A stretch of DNA of 64,000 bases. It comes from Scytalidium lignicola. Taxonomy: Eukaryota; Ascomycota; Leotiomycetes. Numbering within the stretch: the stretch's first letter is position 1; the number at the start of each line of letters is the position of its first letter. The position numbers and the translations under genes were made by a program. Under the pieces are notes generated by a model. It searched no databases and was not told where the DNA came from. It was given only the letters and a program-made list of their open reading frames with translations. Below are positions 11,625 through 25,612 of the stretch, piece after piece. The stretch covers positions 90,862 to 154,861 of the forward strand of contig NCSJ02000074.1 in assembly GCA_002812745.2 (NCBI GenBank). Reading direction: 5' to 3'.

Positions 11625-14600
11625 CTACATCCCCTCCTCCATCAATGCCTCCCGGCCAAGCTCCCGCAGATTGCCCAGCAAATCTTGCAGGTACTTCATC
11701 GGCACGGGCTTTGTGAGGAATAGATCGATACCGGCGCTAAAGGCCTCCTGTCTTGCGCTCATCGAAGCCGCACCCGTGAGCGCTATTATGGCTGCGGCTG
11801 GGTAGTTATTATCGAGCTCTAATTTTCGGATATTGCGTGCTGAGGTTATACCGTCCATGACTGGCATTGATATATCTGAAAAAAGTGGTGGCATTAGCTT
11901 TGGCTTTTGATTATTAGAAAGTTTATAGAGAAGTAAGACTTACCCATGAGAATAATATCGAACTGGCCATTGGCATTCTTATATGAGTTGAGCGCCTCTA
12001 AGCCATTCATTGCGGTCACATGGTCGATCTTCAGCTTTTTCATATAGATAACTAGCAGTTTCAGATTTATCTCATTATCCTCCACCAGAAGCGCCCTTCG
12101 TATCTGATGCTTATCTGTCGGCACGATAGGCTCGTTAGGAGGCTGTGGAGTAAGCTCTCGATCAAGCTCAGCCGGATTCGGTACTGCTTGGACAGGATCA
12201 GTTATACCATTAGCTATACCATTGGACTTGACCTCTCCCTCGGCGTGAGAGTCGACAGCCACCTGCGAACAACATTCAATTGCGCAACTGATTTGCACAC
12301 GCTTCTTCGAAGGGAAGTGAAGTGTGGGATCGATGTGTTTGGCGGAGTCTAAATCGTAGGTCTGTTCTCGTATAGGGAGTTGCGAGACTGTCTGTGCAAA
12401 CTTTTCACAAAAGACTTCTTGAAGAGCTGCGCCTAGCTTATGAGGGCCGTAGGGCTGTTGTAGGAATCTGACATGGAGTCTGTTGCGTGTGGTGAAATTG
12501 CTTTCGCCGCATGAGTTTGAGCCACCAAGAATAAGCATCGCCGAAGGTTCTTTGTTCTGAACTTGTCGTTTCTGACTGAATGCTAGAATACTTTCTATCA
12601 AGCTTCCCTCCTTTGGAAGACGTGATTCTACAACAACGTACACTGATGCTTCCGGAAGAGCCACAAGGTTTGGAGCCGTGATGATTTCCATTCCGAACCA
12701 GTCATGGAAAAGCCCTTGCATGGAAGATTTCAGATGAATTATGGCTTGGTCCTCAGCCGACAGTATACCTGTTGGCTCCTCCCCGAGCTTAGGAAGGAGG
12801 TCGAATGCAACCAAACATGCCTTCTTCCCGGTTGTCTTCTCACGTATATCTGTCAATATAGATAGATTCTCTGGTACTCTCGATGATCTAGATGGTCTGA
12901 GTGGTTTGAGTGGTAGCGATACTCGTACTTCAGTCCCCGTCCCTCGCTCACTAGTGATCTGAATAGTACCACCGATGTCGTAAATGATCTGCTTCACGAT
13001 GCTCAGGCCAAGACCTGTCCCGGAAGTCAGGCTATCCTCTTGCATGAATGGCGTGTATAGATGGTGCTTGAGGAATTCCTTCGATATCCCCTTTCCAGAA
13101 TCAGTGAGCGTTATCGTGACATTTGATTGAGGTTCGCCGTGTCTCGAAGTAAGGTCATTTTGTACGCCTAGTTCGAGTCGAACGAAACCCGAGTCTGTGT
13201 ATTTCAGCGCGTTGCTGACAATATTCATCAAGATTCTTCGCCACGCGCCAGCATCTACCTCGAAATTCCAGTTTGGACGCCATTGAATATCCATTATAAC
13301 CTGAACGGGTGGATATTCTGGGACTATAACCGAGCCGTTGGAAGGAGAATGCTTGTGAGGACCTCGCACATGAGGGTAACGCTTGCTCATACTGGTACCA
13401 GCATAAACGCTGTCCACAACCTCCTCGCTGATGGTACATAGGTCTTCTACGTCTTCCAACGATTGGACAACACTCCCTCTACGGTCTAACCTATCTTTTG
13501 ACCCTTTCTCTGACCTTCTCTTCCGCCTCTTCGTTTTATGGTGTTTCACCTTTTTATTAACCTTTGAGAAATCAAGAACATGGTTTATCGTATCCAACAG
13601 CGTCTTCCCACATGAATGGATAGTGTTGACCATATCAATTTGCATTGTACTCATATCCGTATCCTGTAAGAATTCCACGCTTCCTAGAATTCCATGCAAA
13701 GGTGATCGAAGCTCGTGGCTAATTGAGGAGATGAAGTCAGTCTTCATCTGTGATATGGCGAGGTTACTGAGTCGGGCAGCTTCCGCCATAACGGTGTTTC
13801 CGAATGAGGCCATATAGGTCAGATCTTCCAGTGGACAGAGGACTCGATATGGTGCAACGGACCATGTAAAAGCTCCAGCAAACCATCTTTCCTTTGCGCT
13901 ATCCCATAAAGGGAAGAAAGCTACACTGCGTGCTCCTGGGAATGCCGCTTGCACAGCTTTGAATTCTGCCTCTCTTGACATCCTTCTCTCCTTACTCTTT
14001 TCAGATGAGTGTGACTCGATTGAATTTCGTTTCTCCGATGATATATTAGCATTGCTCGAGGCTACCTGGTCAGAATCACTTGATGAAAATTGCCCTTCCT
14101 TGTCAAATGACATAATTTTTCCATGAGGATATTTCTTCAGGAATCGACGAAGCAAATTCTCCGGAAAGGATAGCATATTCTCTGATGGCTCGTGGGAGTT
14201 GACACTGGATCGAGTTCGAGTCGAAAACCCCAGCACGTTACAACACTTTTCTGGCTCCTTTTGCAGATGACCATCTATGCGAGATACAGCCTCAACCGGC
14301 CGAGTGCCATTAAGATCATCCCCAGAAAGAGCATCAATGTTAGGGGTTCTATTCTCATCATCACTACTCGAAGGCCCTCCGGAGGACCCGTCCAACTTAA
14401 ATGCTGGCGGTGCATTCTCGCTCGTTTGCGCACCGCCACCAAAGGAACCGATACTGGCATCGAAATAGACGCATCCCTCTAATACCGCAGCCTCACGTAT
14501 GAGGTTGCTAGCTCTGGCGAAAGCCTTCTTCACATCAGAAGTCAAGAGCGCCTCTTGCAACCTCTTCCCCTGAGCAGAATCTGGAGCAGAATCTGGAGGC

Positions 14601-15790
14601 GTCGAAAGGATTGGTTCCGAGTCCATGACTGCGTCTGGAAGCGGAGTAATTGGTGGTTGCAAGTCTTCAGTAGTGATATCGGTATTTGATTCCCAAGCTT
14701 CCGAAGATGTTTTAGCCTCCCCAGTGCTGTCTGTGATACTGGTGGATGAGTGAAAGCTTACTCCACGAGGCATCGGCCGTTTGCTGTTCATCGTCGCCAC
14801 CACTGGTGAGTGGCGCCTGTTCGCATCTCTTTCATACAAATCCTGAATTCCTTGCACTGCGAATCCATTGGGCGGTTCCTGGACCCCAAAAAGCTGGTCG
14901 GCATGATCATCAGCAGTGCGGCCATCCTTTAGAATGTTTTTGACGACAGAATCCTGGACCCTATGCCCTCCACTCAACCACCACTCTCGCAGGGTTGACT
15001 TGCCCTCAACGAATAGGCCCATAGCTTTTATCATTCTCTCTGAACGATCTTGCATCCGGCGGACTCTTTCACTATCTAGATGCTCCATCACAGTAATCGC
15101 CATATTAGAGAGCCAATCGATATCTTTGGGGCATGTGCAGTCCCGGGGCTTATCATCAACAATCATATAAGTTCCAATGACGATATTGCTTGAAGTTCGC
15201 AAGGGAAATACGGCCAGGAATCGAACAAAGGGTTCATTTACAATGACCGGATGCCCAGCATAGCGTTCATCAGTTCTGACATCATTGACGATAAGATATG
15301 GCGGGACTTGACCACTGCTATCCTTGGTACAGAGTAATTCGACGTTTCTTTGAGCCAAACCCATCTCCTTCTCTCCAATTGTGGGCCAATTATTGCCGTC
15401 TGGATCTTCACTGCGACCGTCGTCCAGCACCGACCGGGTCTTGCCTACAATGGAGAGAATCCATTCTCGGTTCCTGGCTGTGAGATTGACAACTCCCCGT
15501 TGCGCATTCAATCGTATGACCCCCAATTGAGTAAATGCTGTGAGAGCCGGATCATGGAAGAGGGGCCGGGTATGGAAAGCGATATCTGGGGGTTGGTAGT
15601 ATCTAGAGCGCACAAGATCAGTAATGTAATCATCAAAACCATGATTAACTGGCGGAATGGATCCGCCCGAAGGAGTATCCATAGCCATGTGACTGATTTT
15701 CGAGAATTTCTTATTTCTCCATCGAAGTATATCGAAAATATCCTACCTGAAGACCTCGCGCTCACGGGCTGTTTCTGAAGCTTTTGCCAT
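11625..15790 (-). CDS. Hybrid histidine kinase (GAF-HisKA-HATPase-REC)
   Basis: Three exons on the minus strand, 15790-15747, 15692-11944 and 11875-11625, give 1347 residues; introns are 54 and 68 nt. The first exon encodes MAKASETAREREVF and is chosen because such ARERE starts are typical of this fungal kinase family; the later ATG at 15688 is the alternative. An N-terminal GAF-like region is followed by the H-box SISHELRSPLHG with phospho-acceptor His674. The ATPase N-box NIVSNALKY lies near residue 835, with DSGKGIS and GTGLGLSIVKQ after it. The C-terminal receiver has acidic VEDN (about 1219) and phospho-acceptor Asp1265, whose codon is split by intron 2, then TKPV. A strongly basic tract (KHHKTKRRKRRSEKGSKDR) sits between HisKA and ATPase. 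It should signal through a histidine phosphotransfer protein; the stimulus is unknown. Confidence 0.93.
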
Positions 15791-18700
15791 GATCACCGCC
15801 TACACTTTGAACTGCCAGCAACCAAAAGTAGTGAATCCGGGCTTAGACAATGGTAATGTACTGTACTCGGTCAAGCCAGCGTCGCAGCCAGAGCAGGCCG
15901 TAGTCTGGTCTGAGCCACCCACCCGTAATCCTGAGTATTCCGTAATCACTAAGATCTCCTCTCTCAACCCTTATCTCACAGCGATCGACCATGGACCTAC
16001 CATAGCACTGCTGAATACAGTCTGTCGCAGCGATGAAGAGATGGAAAAGGAAAGAGTAGAGGAGAGAAAGGGCAAAAGGAGAAGTAGTGAGAAGTGGTGA
16101 GAGGTGTTGGTTCCAAAAATGTGACCTCTCACAATCCCTCCTCTCTCTCTTGGTGTCTGGACTGGCGTGTGTGTGTGTACCCCTCGGGGCGGTTTGGACC
16201 CTTACGGAGGGGAGGAGTCCCAGGCCTTCTCCAGTAACGAACGTGCAGCCAAACCACAAACCGACCGGCTCCCGTTAGCTCCAGCGCTGACCCAAACCTT
16301 TACCCCAAAGCAGACCCAGGCGAACCACCGTTTTCCCGCCACAGACAAATCTGGAAAAACAACCACCATTGAGATTACGCATCACCGTGGTCCAGCCAGC
16401 AGGGGAGAGCTTTGCGGCGTGACTAAGCCGAGCTCATGCAACGTAAGGAATCAGCGCCCAGCGACGCAGGGATGGGGTATTTGCTGACAAGAGGTGCAGG
16501 TTGCAGGCTGCAGTCTGCACCAAAGGCTCGCAGAAGGTAAATCGAAGACGGTCGAACGCGCTGACCAAGGAGCAAAGGAGCCAAAGGTGCAATAATCCAA
16601 GAGAAGTCATCCGAGTCATGAATAACGTACAGTGCTGGTGACCTGTTGCAATGGAAATGCATAAAGAAGCGATCGGACGTTCTTTCTCTTCTTGTTCGCG
16701 GTCCAGACCACAATCAGATTACTCACTTTGGGCACGAGAACGATTGTTGAAAAATAAGGCATCCAGCGTCCAGCGACCATCGGACGCAGGACAGGACAGC
16801 ACAGCAGCAGACGGGAAGGAGATAACTCATCCCTGGAGACGATCGCAATTGATTTCCAATTATGCGTCAGGGTCAGATTTACTAGACAGGCAACACGAAC
16901 CACCGCTAGAGCGCCGTTTGTGCCGTGTTAGACCCGAGCTTACGCTCCAGTCTCAACTCATAACCCCGTAACCTACCGGCCGAAACTATGGACGGGTGTG
17001 CGGATACTGCGGCTGGATGGTGTACCATACCTTACGTACCGTTCGTAAGTACAAATAGGGTAACTAGTGGGTTAGTTAATAATTAATTACGGAATTCTGG
17101 ATGTGATGTTGAATGCGCTCAGCCAGAGAAGAAAAGAAGAAGAAGAAGAAGGCGTTAAAAAGAAGACACCTTTTCCCAGGGTAGACGCTGCTAGGACAGT
17201 TCAGATCGAAGCACAGTAGTTCCAGTGCTCTAGTGCAGCTACTACTGTAGATATCTTCACACGGGGTTTAGTGCGTTGGTACGTCTGCATATATGGATTT
17301 TCTCCGGGTCCATCATGCGACCGGACATTTTTGACTTCAGATCCTCATACGGTACTGTAGTACTGTACATACCTCCGCGATACCAGAGGCCCTCGGATTC
17401 ACCTTCCCTCGGATCCCGTGTCTCGGTCACGAAAGGATATATGACCTTCTCTCTGGCATGTCTATACATGCCATATTTTGCACCTCGAGACAGCGATTGC
17501 ACCAGCATAAACCATTCCATCGTCTCACTTACCGTTTCACAGCTGCGAGATGCTGACGAGCAGATGCAATGCCGCGTTTCTCTCTCTGCCGAGTCTGCTC
17601 TGCTTATCTCCATGTTCTTTCTTACTCCGCCGGATCTCCCGACGGGGCCGCCCCTCGTGTCTCCACTGTCGCTACATAACAGCCTCATGAACAGGCACAT
17701 TTTTCTTTCTTTTTTTTCCTTCTTCAGTAACTGCTACGATGGTACCTGTCATAAGCTTAAATGAGGGGTAGCAGAGTGGAGGTTGGGTGCGAGGTATCTC
17801 CCGTGGTAAGTCCGCCAGGACCTTAATGCACCATCGCATATCGAATGCATAACTGCTGCGGTTAAATACGAGAGAGAGAGAAAAGGGAATGGTGGGCATT
17901 GATAACTCCTAAGAAAGAACACCCTGAGGGAAAAGTGATCCACGTGTAAGCAGCGTGGTGATCAGAATAGAAACAGCCACAGCCACAGCCACACCATCCC
18001 ACCAAGCTATCAAAGAAGATCTACAACATAACTTAGATAATCCGCGCAGCCGATCGTCAAAGTGGATCACTACAAACGACAACATCAATGATTGTTCAAA
18101 GTTAAGTCAAGGTTTGGCATTAATTATTAATATCCTTTTCTTGTTCTTGATATACCGAGAGAAAAAAAAAGTAATTATCATCTCTTTATTCCTTTTACAG
18201 TACAAAAAACATTTATATGTTTTGTCAAGGTTACTCATTTAACAAAATTGCAAGATGTAACGCTGTCGTTTTTTGAGTTTTCTGTTTTCCATGTCTATTT
18301 ACTTCAATAGGGTTGGTTAGGTTTTCTTCTAGATATATGGAGAGAAGAAAATAAAAAACAGGATGTGTTTTATCTCTCCCTCCACAACGTCTCTTCTTGG
18401 GTGTGTGTGAGAGTGTGTTGATAGAAGAGTAATAGTGGTGAAGTAAGTACAGAGAGGAATACTTTAAACAAATTTCTTTACAAGAAACAAGAACATAGAG
18501 TTCACATCCAAGTCTCAAGGTATCACGACCAATCAGTCATGTCAAGACATGACGGCTATGTGGATCCAGACTTGATCCAAGACCCAAGCAAGTATATCGT
18601 CTCCACATCCTCATACATATACGCATAGTCTCAACCACATCCAAACTTCCCTTGGAGGACGTCCTGCAATGTCGTTGAGGACTTTTGTACTGGCTTTTCT

Positions 18701-19377
18701 GGCTGTGATGTTACNTTTTTTACCTGAGGGCTTTCTTTCGACTTGCGGAGATTGCACAAGAACTTCAGAGTTGAATTTTTAACGATAAGACGCTCTTTGT
18801 CGCGCTAGAGTTTGTACTAGTTGCAGTTGCAGATGCGTGTGTGTGCGGAAGGATCTTGAAGGGGATATAGTAATGTGGCATGTCTGGTATAATGGATGCA
18901 CTCAACTCTTCTTCCCACCACCTAGCCCTACAAAAAGAATTAAAACATAAATAAATATAAATTAGTCTTGGGAATAGATAATTATTAAAGAAGNAAAAAA
19001 AGAGTGAATAGAATGACAAAAGAGTTCGAGCCCTATATGCTCTACATCTCTACTAATGTCAGTGACAAGCACATCAATACATTAGATTTACTGTCCCAGT
19101 CCATCTCTTAGAACAACAATTTGACCTGACCGTTCTGCCACAACGACGCTTTTTGTTGTTCGATACCGGGATGTTGCTTATTTGAGGTCATATAGGAAGG
19201 TAGTGGTCTGGAAGGGGGAACGACGGATGTGGGTCTGGGGGTCGCTAGTTTAAAGTAAGGTGAAGTGATGTTATTTAGCAGGATAAAAATACATCTATTC
19301 ATTTATTCATATATCTATCATTCGTTTAATTCATCAAGAAAGATCGATGTCTACTGGATATCTCTCTTAGACCAAAA
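15791..19377. other. Intergenic region upstream of the kinase
   Basis: About 3.6 kb between the kinase start and the 3' end of the SPX-EXS gene. I see no supported gene. It includes a palindromic stretch GTACTGTAGTACTGTAC at 17352-17368, an AAG-rich run near 17130-17150, a CCACAG run near 17983 and single N bases at 18715 and 18994. The final 1.3 kb is AT-rich and probably 3' flank of the SPX-EXS gene. Confidence 0.6.
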
Positions 19378-22300
19378 TTATTGATTCTCGGAATTCGCTT
19401 TATCTGATGATGCCTTCGTCCTCAAGTACATCTCTGCATCTCTGACCTCCAGCAAATCAGGCTCGTCGTCATCATCATCTTCATCATCACTGCTTCCAAC
19501 TGCAGCATCTTGATGCGGAGAATGGTTCGCGCCCTCACCTGCAGCACCGGACGGTTTCCTCTTCTTCTCGAAATCTTGTGTATGTGCATCAGCCATGATC
19601 TTGGTTATCGTTCTGGGAAGTCCAGGACGACGACGCAAAGAACTTGTAGCAGGAGATTCCTGGGCTTCGAGCCCACTACTAGTACGCGATCGAAGTCTTG
19701 TAAAAGGCGGGGACTGTTCGATTCTCTGGGCTCCTGTACTTTCTGCCTGTGACCCAAGTTCCTCTTCGAAACGCTCTTCTTCAATCATGTATGGAAGAGG
19801 AACGTCACGGGAAGCCTTGAAGTGAGCAACATTCGAGCAGTGTTCGTTCTCAACACGGAAGATTGCCCAAATCCCTCTCCGAGTCGCCTCGCTCATAGCA
19901 ACGAAGAAGGATACCAACGTGCTGTGCTGAAGATCATGGGTGAATATCGCGTATAGTATCCAATTAAAACGAAGGATGACATCGAGAATCATGGCACCGT
20001 AGTACCACCAAACACTCTTATATCCTCGTATATCACGAAGCAAGAATTGTCTAGCATGTGGCTGTAGGAGAGACCAGTCCATTACTAAATCCCAGATCGC
20101 TTTGACAATTGTCAGTTTTGCCTACTTTGAAACAGGGAGAAGTACTCACATGAATAGACGGCATTGACACAAGCAAATATGCAGAACACAATCTGCATAT
20201 GATAGGTCTTGTCTATACGATATAGACTAAGCGTGACATAGTACATTATTGATGCCGTATACTTGCCAAAATTTGCTAGATGAGGGAAGGCATTACGAGT
20301 ATCGTGGTAACGTCGCAAGGACTGCAATGCGCGCCATACGCTTGGAAGTGCTGAAAAAAACCCCATAACTCGAGAGTGAGACGAATTACATCGAGTTGGG
20401 TCGTCCCATTGATTAGCATATAAGCAAAAGAATAACGATAAATTCTATGGGGATAACATAGTCAGCGTCCGCAACAAAATTTGCTGTTTTAACAAGACTA
20501 CTTACACCCGTAAGATAGGTTAATGAACAATACATATCTCCCAAGAAAAAATCACGAAACTCCACAGGGTATAAACCAGCCAGTAGTAAACGCCACTATT
20601 TCCAAAGTCAGTAAGTAATCCGTAGGTTTAGAGACAGAGTGTCGACTTACATGTGAATATACAAACCATTCACGACTTCTATAAAATAGTATAGGTGCAG
20701 GAAAAAATATCAAGGTAACCGTAATTGCAATCAATATTATCGGAAAGTAGATATACATGCCGGATCCACGGCCAACCTCTGAAAAATTGAACCACGCAAT
20801 AAGGCCCAGGAGCAAAATGAAGAAACAAGGAAATTGGGCGGTTTCACGCCAGTCAAGGTTGTGTCTCAGATCGAACTCGAAAACAAACGCATAGTTAATC
20901 TTATTTCGAGTCCAGATTCTACAATCAATGCAGAACCAAATGAAAAGATATAGACCGAGCACATAGCCACCATATATTTGCAATAGATAGCTCGTTTGTA
21001 CACGAACCGTAGGGTCACTGTCAAATAAAAGGTTTCCAGCATAGACGATGGTCTGTATTAGGAAGACAGCTCCAATGCCGACCAGTAATCCGTTCGTGAA
21101 GGCACTCCACGACTTGTCGGTCCTTTTTCCCGACGAGCTTCTGAGCTTGCCAGTAGCAACTTTGTGGTTACCTTTCTCAAAGTACCTTGCATAGAGGTCT
21201 TCCACAGTATGCAGATGATTGTCAACCACTTCGCTCTTGACAAACCAAGCCTTGTTAACTTTCTCGGACATGTATCTTAATGGAGGGTGTGCATTGACAG
21301 CTTTGTCGTACTTTTTGTTGATCTTCCGGAAAGCCGTTCGATTAAGAAGAGCATACGATTTTAATAGTTCTAGTCCGCGGTAATACTCCTTCAGGGCGAG
21401 CTTGAGCTTTCGCTTGGCACTCCTATAGGAAACGCTCTCCGGTGGATGCTCCCGTCTAACATAGTCACGCCCTTCCTCAATATGACCAGTTCGAAGTCTC
21501 TGCTGGCCAGTGCGCATTTCTGGGGTTGTGGGCATAGTTTGTAAGGCCTTTGAATTTGGTCCTAGGCGTGGGGCCAATGCCTTCGCTCTTGCACGTTCTA
21601 ACACTCGTCCTAGTGGATCGAAGAATTGCTTCAAGTGATCTCTCTCGTTTGGTCGACTTATATCATCAATATCTTGCGATCCTGTACTATATCCGTTCAA
21701 TACTGCGTGATCATCATCATTTGCACTTGCTTTAGCTTGTTGTACCGTCGCAATTTCTTCAATTCTACGATTGCGCATCTCATGAAGTTGTTCACGAAGA
21801 ACCTTGAGGCGCTCTCCGGCCTCATCTTCCTTCATCTTGTAAAAATCCTCAACTTTTTCCAGCTCATCATCCATCCAAGTAAAGAATTCCTTCTGCCGCA
21901 ACCTGACGGTCTCAACTTGCAGCAAGGCTAAGTCAATACGGTTGCTATCAGCTTTAGTTAACGGAGTCCCAACAGAAAACATCCTGCGTATCACACCTGG
22001 GGAGGGTTGTGAAGGTTCCCCGATCTTGTCGGCGTTCCACGTGGACATTTTATTGCGAAGGGACTTTTGGGAGGGTATTGCTAGAGATGAGTAGCGAGGA
22101 AACACCGATGACCGACCAAAATTCCTGTCTCGATTTGGCTGGGATTCTAAACTTGTATCAGTCACTGCGGGAGGAGGAAGCTCCGGTGGTATTGCAGGAT
22201 CTGGTAATTCAAATGCCGAACGCATCGTCTGTCTAGCTGGAGGCGTCGGTACAAAACTTCCATATTGGGAGGGCGCCGCCGAGGGGCCTGGCCGTGAATC

Positions 22301-22726
22301 ATTTTGTCGAATTGGTATCGCAGGGGTCCTTTTTACATAAGGGTCTTCGTCAGAGTCTTCCGATTGAGAATCCTTCCCTTCTGCAACCGGGGCTGGCGAC
22401 GATTGCAATGGTGTATAAACAATATCTCCCCATGCGTCAAATGCATTTGGCCTTGAGCCATTCCTTGTACGCGGTGCAAATTTAGATGTAGCCCCATAGA
22501 TACTGTAGTCGTGAGCAGGCAATTGTGGTTGTCCAGGAGTTCGAGGAGTCGCTTCTGCACGCTGTACGGCACGAGATACAGCCTTAACGCGTTTCTTTCC
22601 TGCCTTGTAGTCCAGATATTTGGCTCGCCATTCTGAATAATTATGTTAGCTTCCTTTACTGGATAGGAATTTGAAGTCCATTGTACCTGGTACCAACTCC
22701 TCCTCTAGCTCTTTCGCAAACTTCAT
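19378..22726 (-). CDS. SPX-EXS protein, SYG1/XPR1-like
   Basis: Five exons on the minus strand (22726-22687, 22632-20651, 20595-20506, 20444-20150, 20099-19378) join in frame to 1042 residues. The 40-nt first exon supplies MKFAKELEEELVP, and exon 2 continues with EWRAKYLDYKAGKKRVK, the diagnostic SPX start that binds inositol pyrophosphates. The SPX region has long disordered inserts, as usual in fungal members, and ends around residue 420. Several membrane segments begin near residue 520, and the EXS domain follows with FYRSREWFVYSHW, FFSALPSVWRALQSLRRYHDTR and YRIDKTYHM. The tail is acidic and serine-rich. XPR1/SYG1 proteins are linked to phosphate export and phosphate signalling; that role is inferred by family. 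The split EXS domain makes the small exon 3 (30 codons) essential. Confidence 0.93.
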
Positions 22727-24404
22727 GTTTGTGGCGGCGGGGTTTTTGATTTTACATGAATGGCTGATTGGACTGCTTTAATTGATTCTTTAAGAGAAAT
22801 TGGAAGCTGATCTAGAGTTCTAAACGCAAGTTCTGCTAATTGAAACTTTAAATTATGGTATAATAGCGATCCAAAATGAAAGATTTGACTATTAGAAAAC
22901 TCTGGAAAACGGACGTCGTCATTGTAACCTAGGAATACGGGGATAGATAGGGTCTGGCATAGAGATCATATGTGCAGATCTTATCCACCAGCCACAGGCC
23001 TGGGTCGGAGCACGAGCCATAGTTCGCCAATCTGTGATTGATATCAGACGAGATACCATTGGACATCTATTTTCTAAGGTGTTACGGCCACGCTTCTATC
23101 GAAGCTAATATTCATATAAATCAGTTGGATTTTGAAATAATAATATTTTCAAGTATTTACATTTTTTAAATGAAACCTCAACTTATCAACCGCATCCTTT
23201 ATACTGCGCTCTGTCTTGATATCGATGAGATCACATCTTTTAAGCTTATTTGTAAGCTTTAATATATATTACATATAAGTACAATAATTCTTAACGATTA
23301 GACTAATATTCATGCTTCTTAACTATAGTTTACCCCGTTTATTACAGCTCTCTTTGTAAATATAAAAGTAGTAAATAAAGTGACTAGTAGAGTAAGTAGT
23401 GCCTAATATAGTTTATCATCACTCAGTTCTAAATATATAGAATATTTGCATGCGCCAGAAAAGAGTATAAGTCTACATGTGTCAGTTTCGGCAGGGAAAG
23501 TCGAGTAGACAAAGAGGATAGAACTGATTATCAGCTATAATATTATACATAAAACTGTTGTCTTTTCAGTTTGCTTTAATCGTACCGCACGGCTAATGTT
23601 AGAGTTCCATCAAACTTTATTCACACTTAGTATATCCTTGGCAATGCCATTCTCACACTCCGGGATCTGACCATTCACGAGTCATCTTTTGCTGCCTATT
23701 GCAGAGAATAGCCTTCGCGGTTGACCAAGCACGTAGTATTCTTGTAACCCAAGTGTCTTAGCACTGGCTCAACTCCTAGTTATTCGAAAATTAATTTAGC
23801 AGTTTTGGGCATATATGGAGAAAAGAGGCTTGCAAGGAAATGTAAATGATTTAAAGCAGTGCCAATGATATTTACACATCGTTCAGATTACTCTGCAAAA
23901 AGACGATTGTCGAGTTTGTTTTATCTTGTAAACATTTGTTGCCAAGTGTTGAGGGCTGAAGTAGTTGAAATTCCGCATCAATATTTGTTAGATTGCAACT
24001 CCGTTGATAGTAAAGGAGACAGCCACCAAAAGGACTAATCTGACAGATGTAGGCGATTGTTATCAAGTTGTTAGTCTTTCTTAAGTTCTAATAAGGATGC
24101 TATCGATAATAGTTTTCAGTCTAGTGAATTATATTTATAACACTTCTAGCAATATTCTAACCGATACTCCACTGAATGACACCACACGATTGCAACATAA
24201 AACCTGAACGTTCGCACTAGTCGAACAAGTATCCAATCACAGTTTCTTTTGTTGCTGATAAGATTTATTCCTTATTCAACAAATCCTCTTTACCATCCTC
24301 TCAAATGGTATCCGACCTATGCCTAGAAGTAGGGACAATATTCCTGTTCTGAAATACCAGTTTCAGCAGCGCATCTTATTCTCGCTGACGATATTGGTCG
24401 CCTT
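22727..24404. other. AT-rich intergenic region left of the transposon
   Basis: The first 200 bp should carry the promoter of the SPX-EXS gene. The rest is AT-rich, with frequent stops in all frames and no recognised gene, in line with decayed repeat sequence next to the Tc1-type element. Confidence 0.6.
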
Positions 24405-24439
24405 ACGAACCTGCTGACATAAGTCTGTATTTTCAGGGC
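24405..24439 (+). repeat. Left terminal inverted repeat
   Basis: A 35-bp repeat beginning ACGAACCTGCTGACAT. It is identical to the reverse complement of 25613-25647. Confidence 0.95.
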
Positions 24440-24461
24440 ACATTACAACAGCGATATTTAA

Positions 24462-25569
24462 TTAATTTGCTGTACTCCACCCACAACGCTTAATTAATTC
24501 ATGAACCCAATAGCTTTGCTTATCTATTAATTCATTAATCCATTCCTGTGGTATTTCTTCCCATAGTTCTGTTATAACAGTTTGCATTTCAATTTCGTTT
24601 GTAGGCTGTTGATTTCGTCTGTGCAAAGCTTGCTTAATCTTACGCCAGCATTTCTCAATTGGATTTATATCAGGACTTGTAGAAGGATGAAGAAATAAGG
24701 TAATGCCATGATTTCTCCTCTATATAACACAAAGGTTATTAGTTGACTTGTGGCCATAAGCAGAATTGCCATCTTCTATGAATTGTGGTTGTAATCCTTC
24801 TAGAAGTGTAATTTACTTAAAAGCTCTTAAAAACCTAATTATAACTTTCTCTAAGACTTGTTCTAAGTAGTTCTTTTGTGTAAATGCACTATTCTTCTTT
24901 ATGCTTGTTATAAATAACAATTAGCTTTTATAACCATACTTAATAACTCTAAATACATGAACAAGAATTGTATAACCTTGATATATCTGAAATTGAATAT
25001 AATCAAGGTGAAATTACTCTTTTTTCTTCTGTAAAACNTTTTTCTTTGCATTTCTTATCTTTAATTAAAAACGTTACTTTATCTGATCAAAGGATACTTT
25101 TCTATTCTAGCTACCAAAATATATATACTAAACCCTAAATCCATCGTATGCAAGCTTATGCTTTTATGAGGAAAGGTTTTTGACATATTGTACAATGGAA
25201 ATATCCAACTTCTTTAAGCTTACACTCTAATGTCTTAAGAGAACAAGAGAGTTTTGATTCATCATGAAGTTGTATATAATTAAGAACTCAATGTTCATAC
25301 GATTTGCTGATATATTCGATAATATCTCTGACTTCTTGTTCATTCAAAGATTCACGTGGTCGACCAGTTCTTGTAGGTTTAACACGTTCAGGGTAATCAT
25401 AATACAAAATCCAGCTAACTGTATCTGTAGTCAAGGAATAATATCCAGCTAATTGCTGTAAACCAATTTTGGCATATTTATACAATTGACGAATAGCTTC
25501 TTTATGCTTTGTAGGTATTTCATAGCCTGGAAGATGCTCTGGCATTGGTGGAGTAGTAGGATTATCCAT
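24462..25569 (-). pseudogene. Tc1/mariner-type transposase remnant
   Basis: The N-terminal part (25569-25288) reads about 93 residues without a stop and looks like the helix-turn-helix DNA-binding region (AGYYSLTTDTVSWILYY). Beyond it the frame meets stops and shifts. Recognisable transposase segments continue: CKLKEVGYFHCT, then SDKVTFL, near the first DDE acidic residue. IEDGNSAYGHKS retains the second Asp. SPDINPIEKCWRKIKQ retains the third acidic residue, and the tail ends CGWSTAN at a stop (24462). In-frame stops such as CVI*RRNHG and the N at 25038 make it non-functional. Confidence 0.87.
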
Positions 25570-25612
25570 AATTCATGATGTTTTAATTTTGTGTGAGTGC
25601 AGGGTTAAAATA

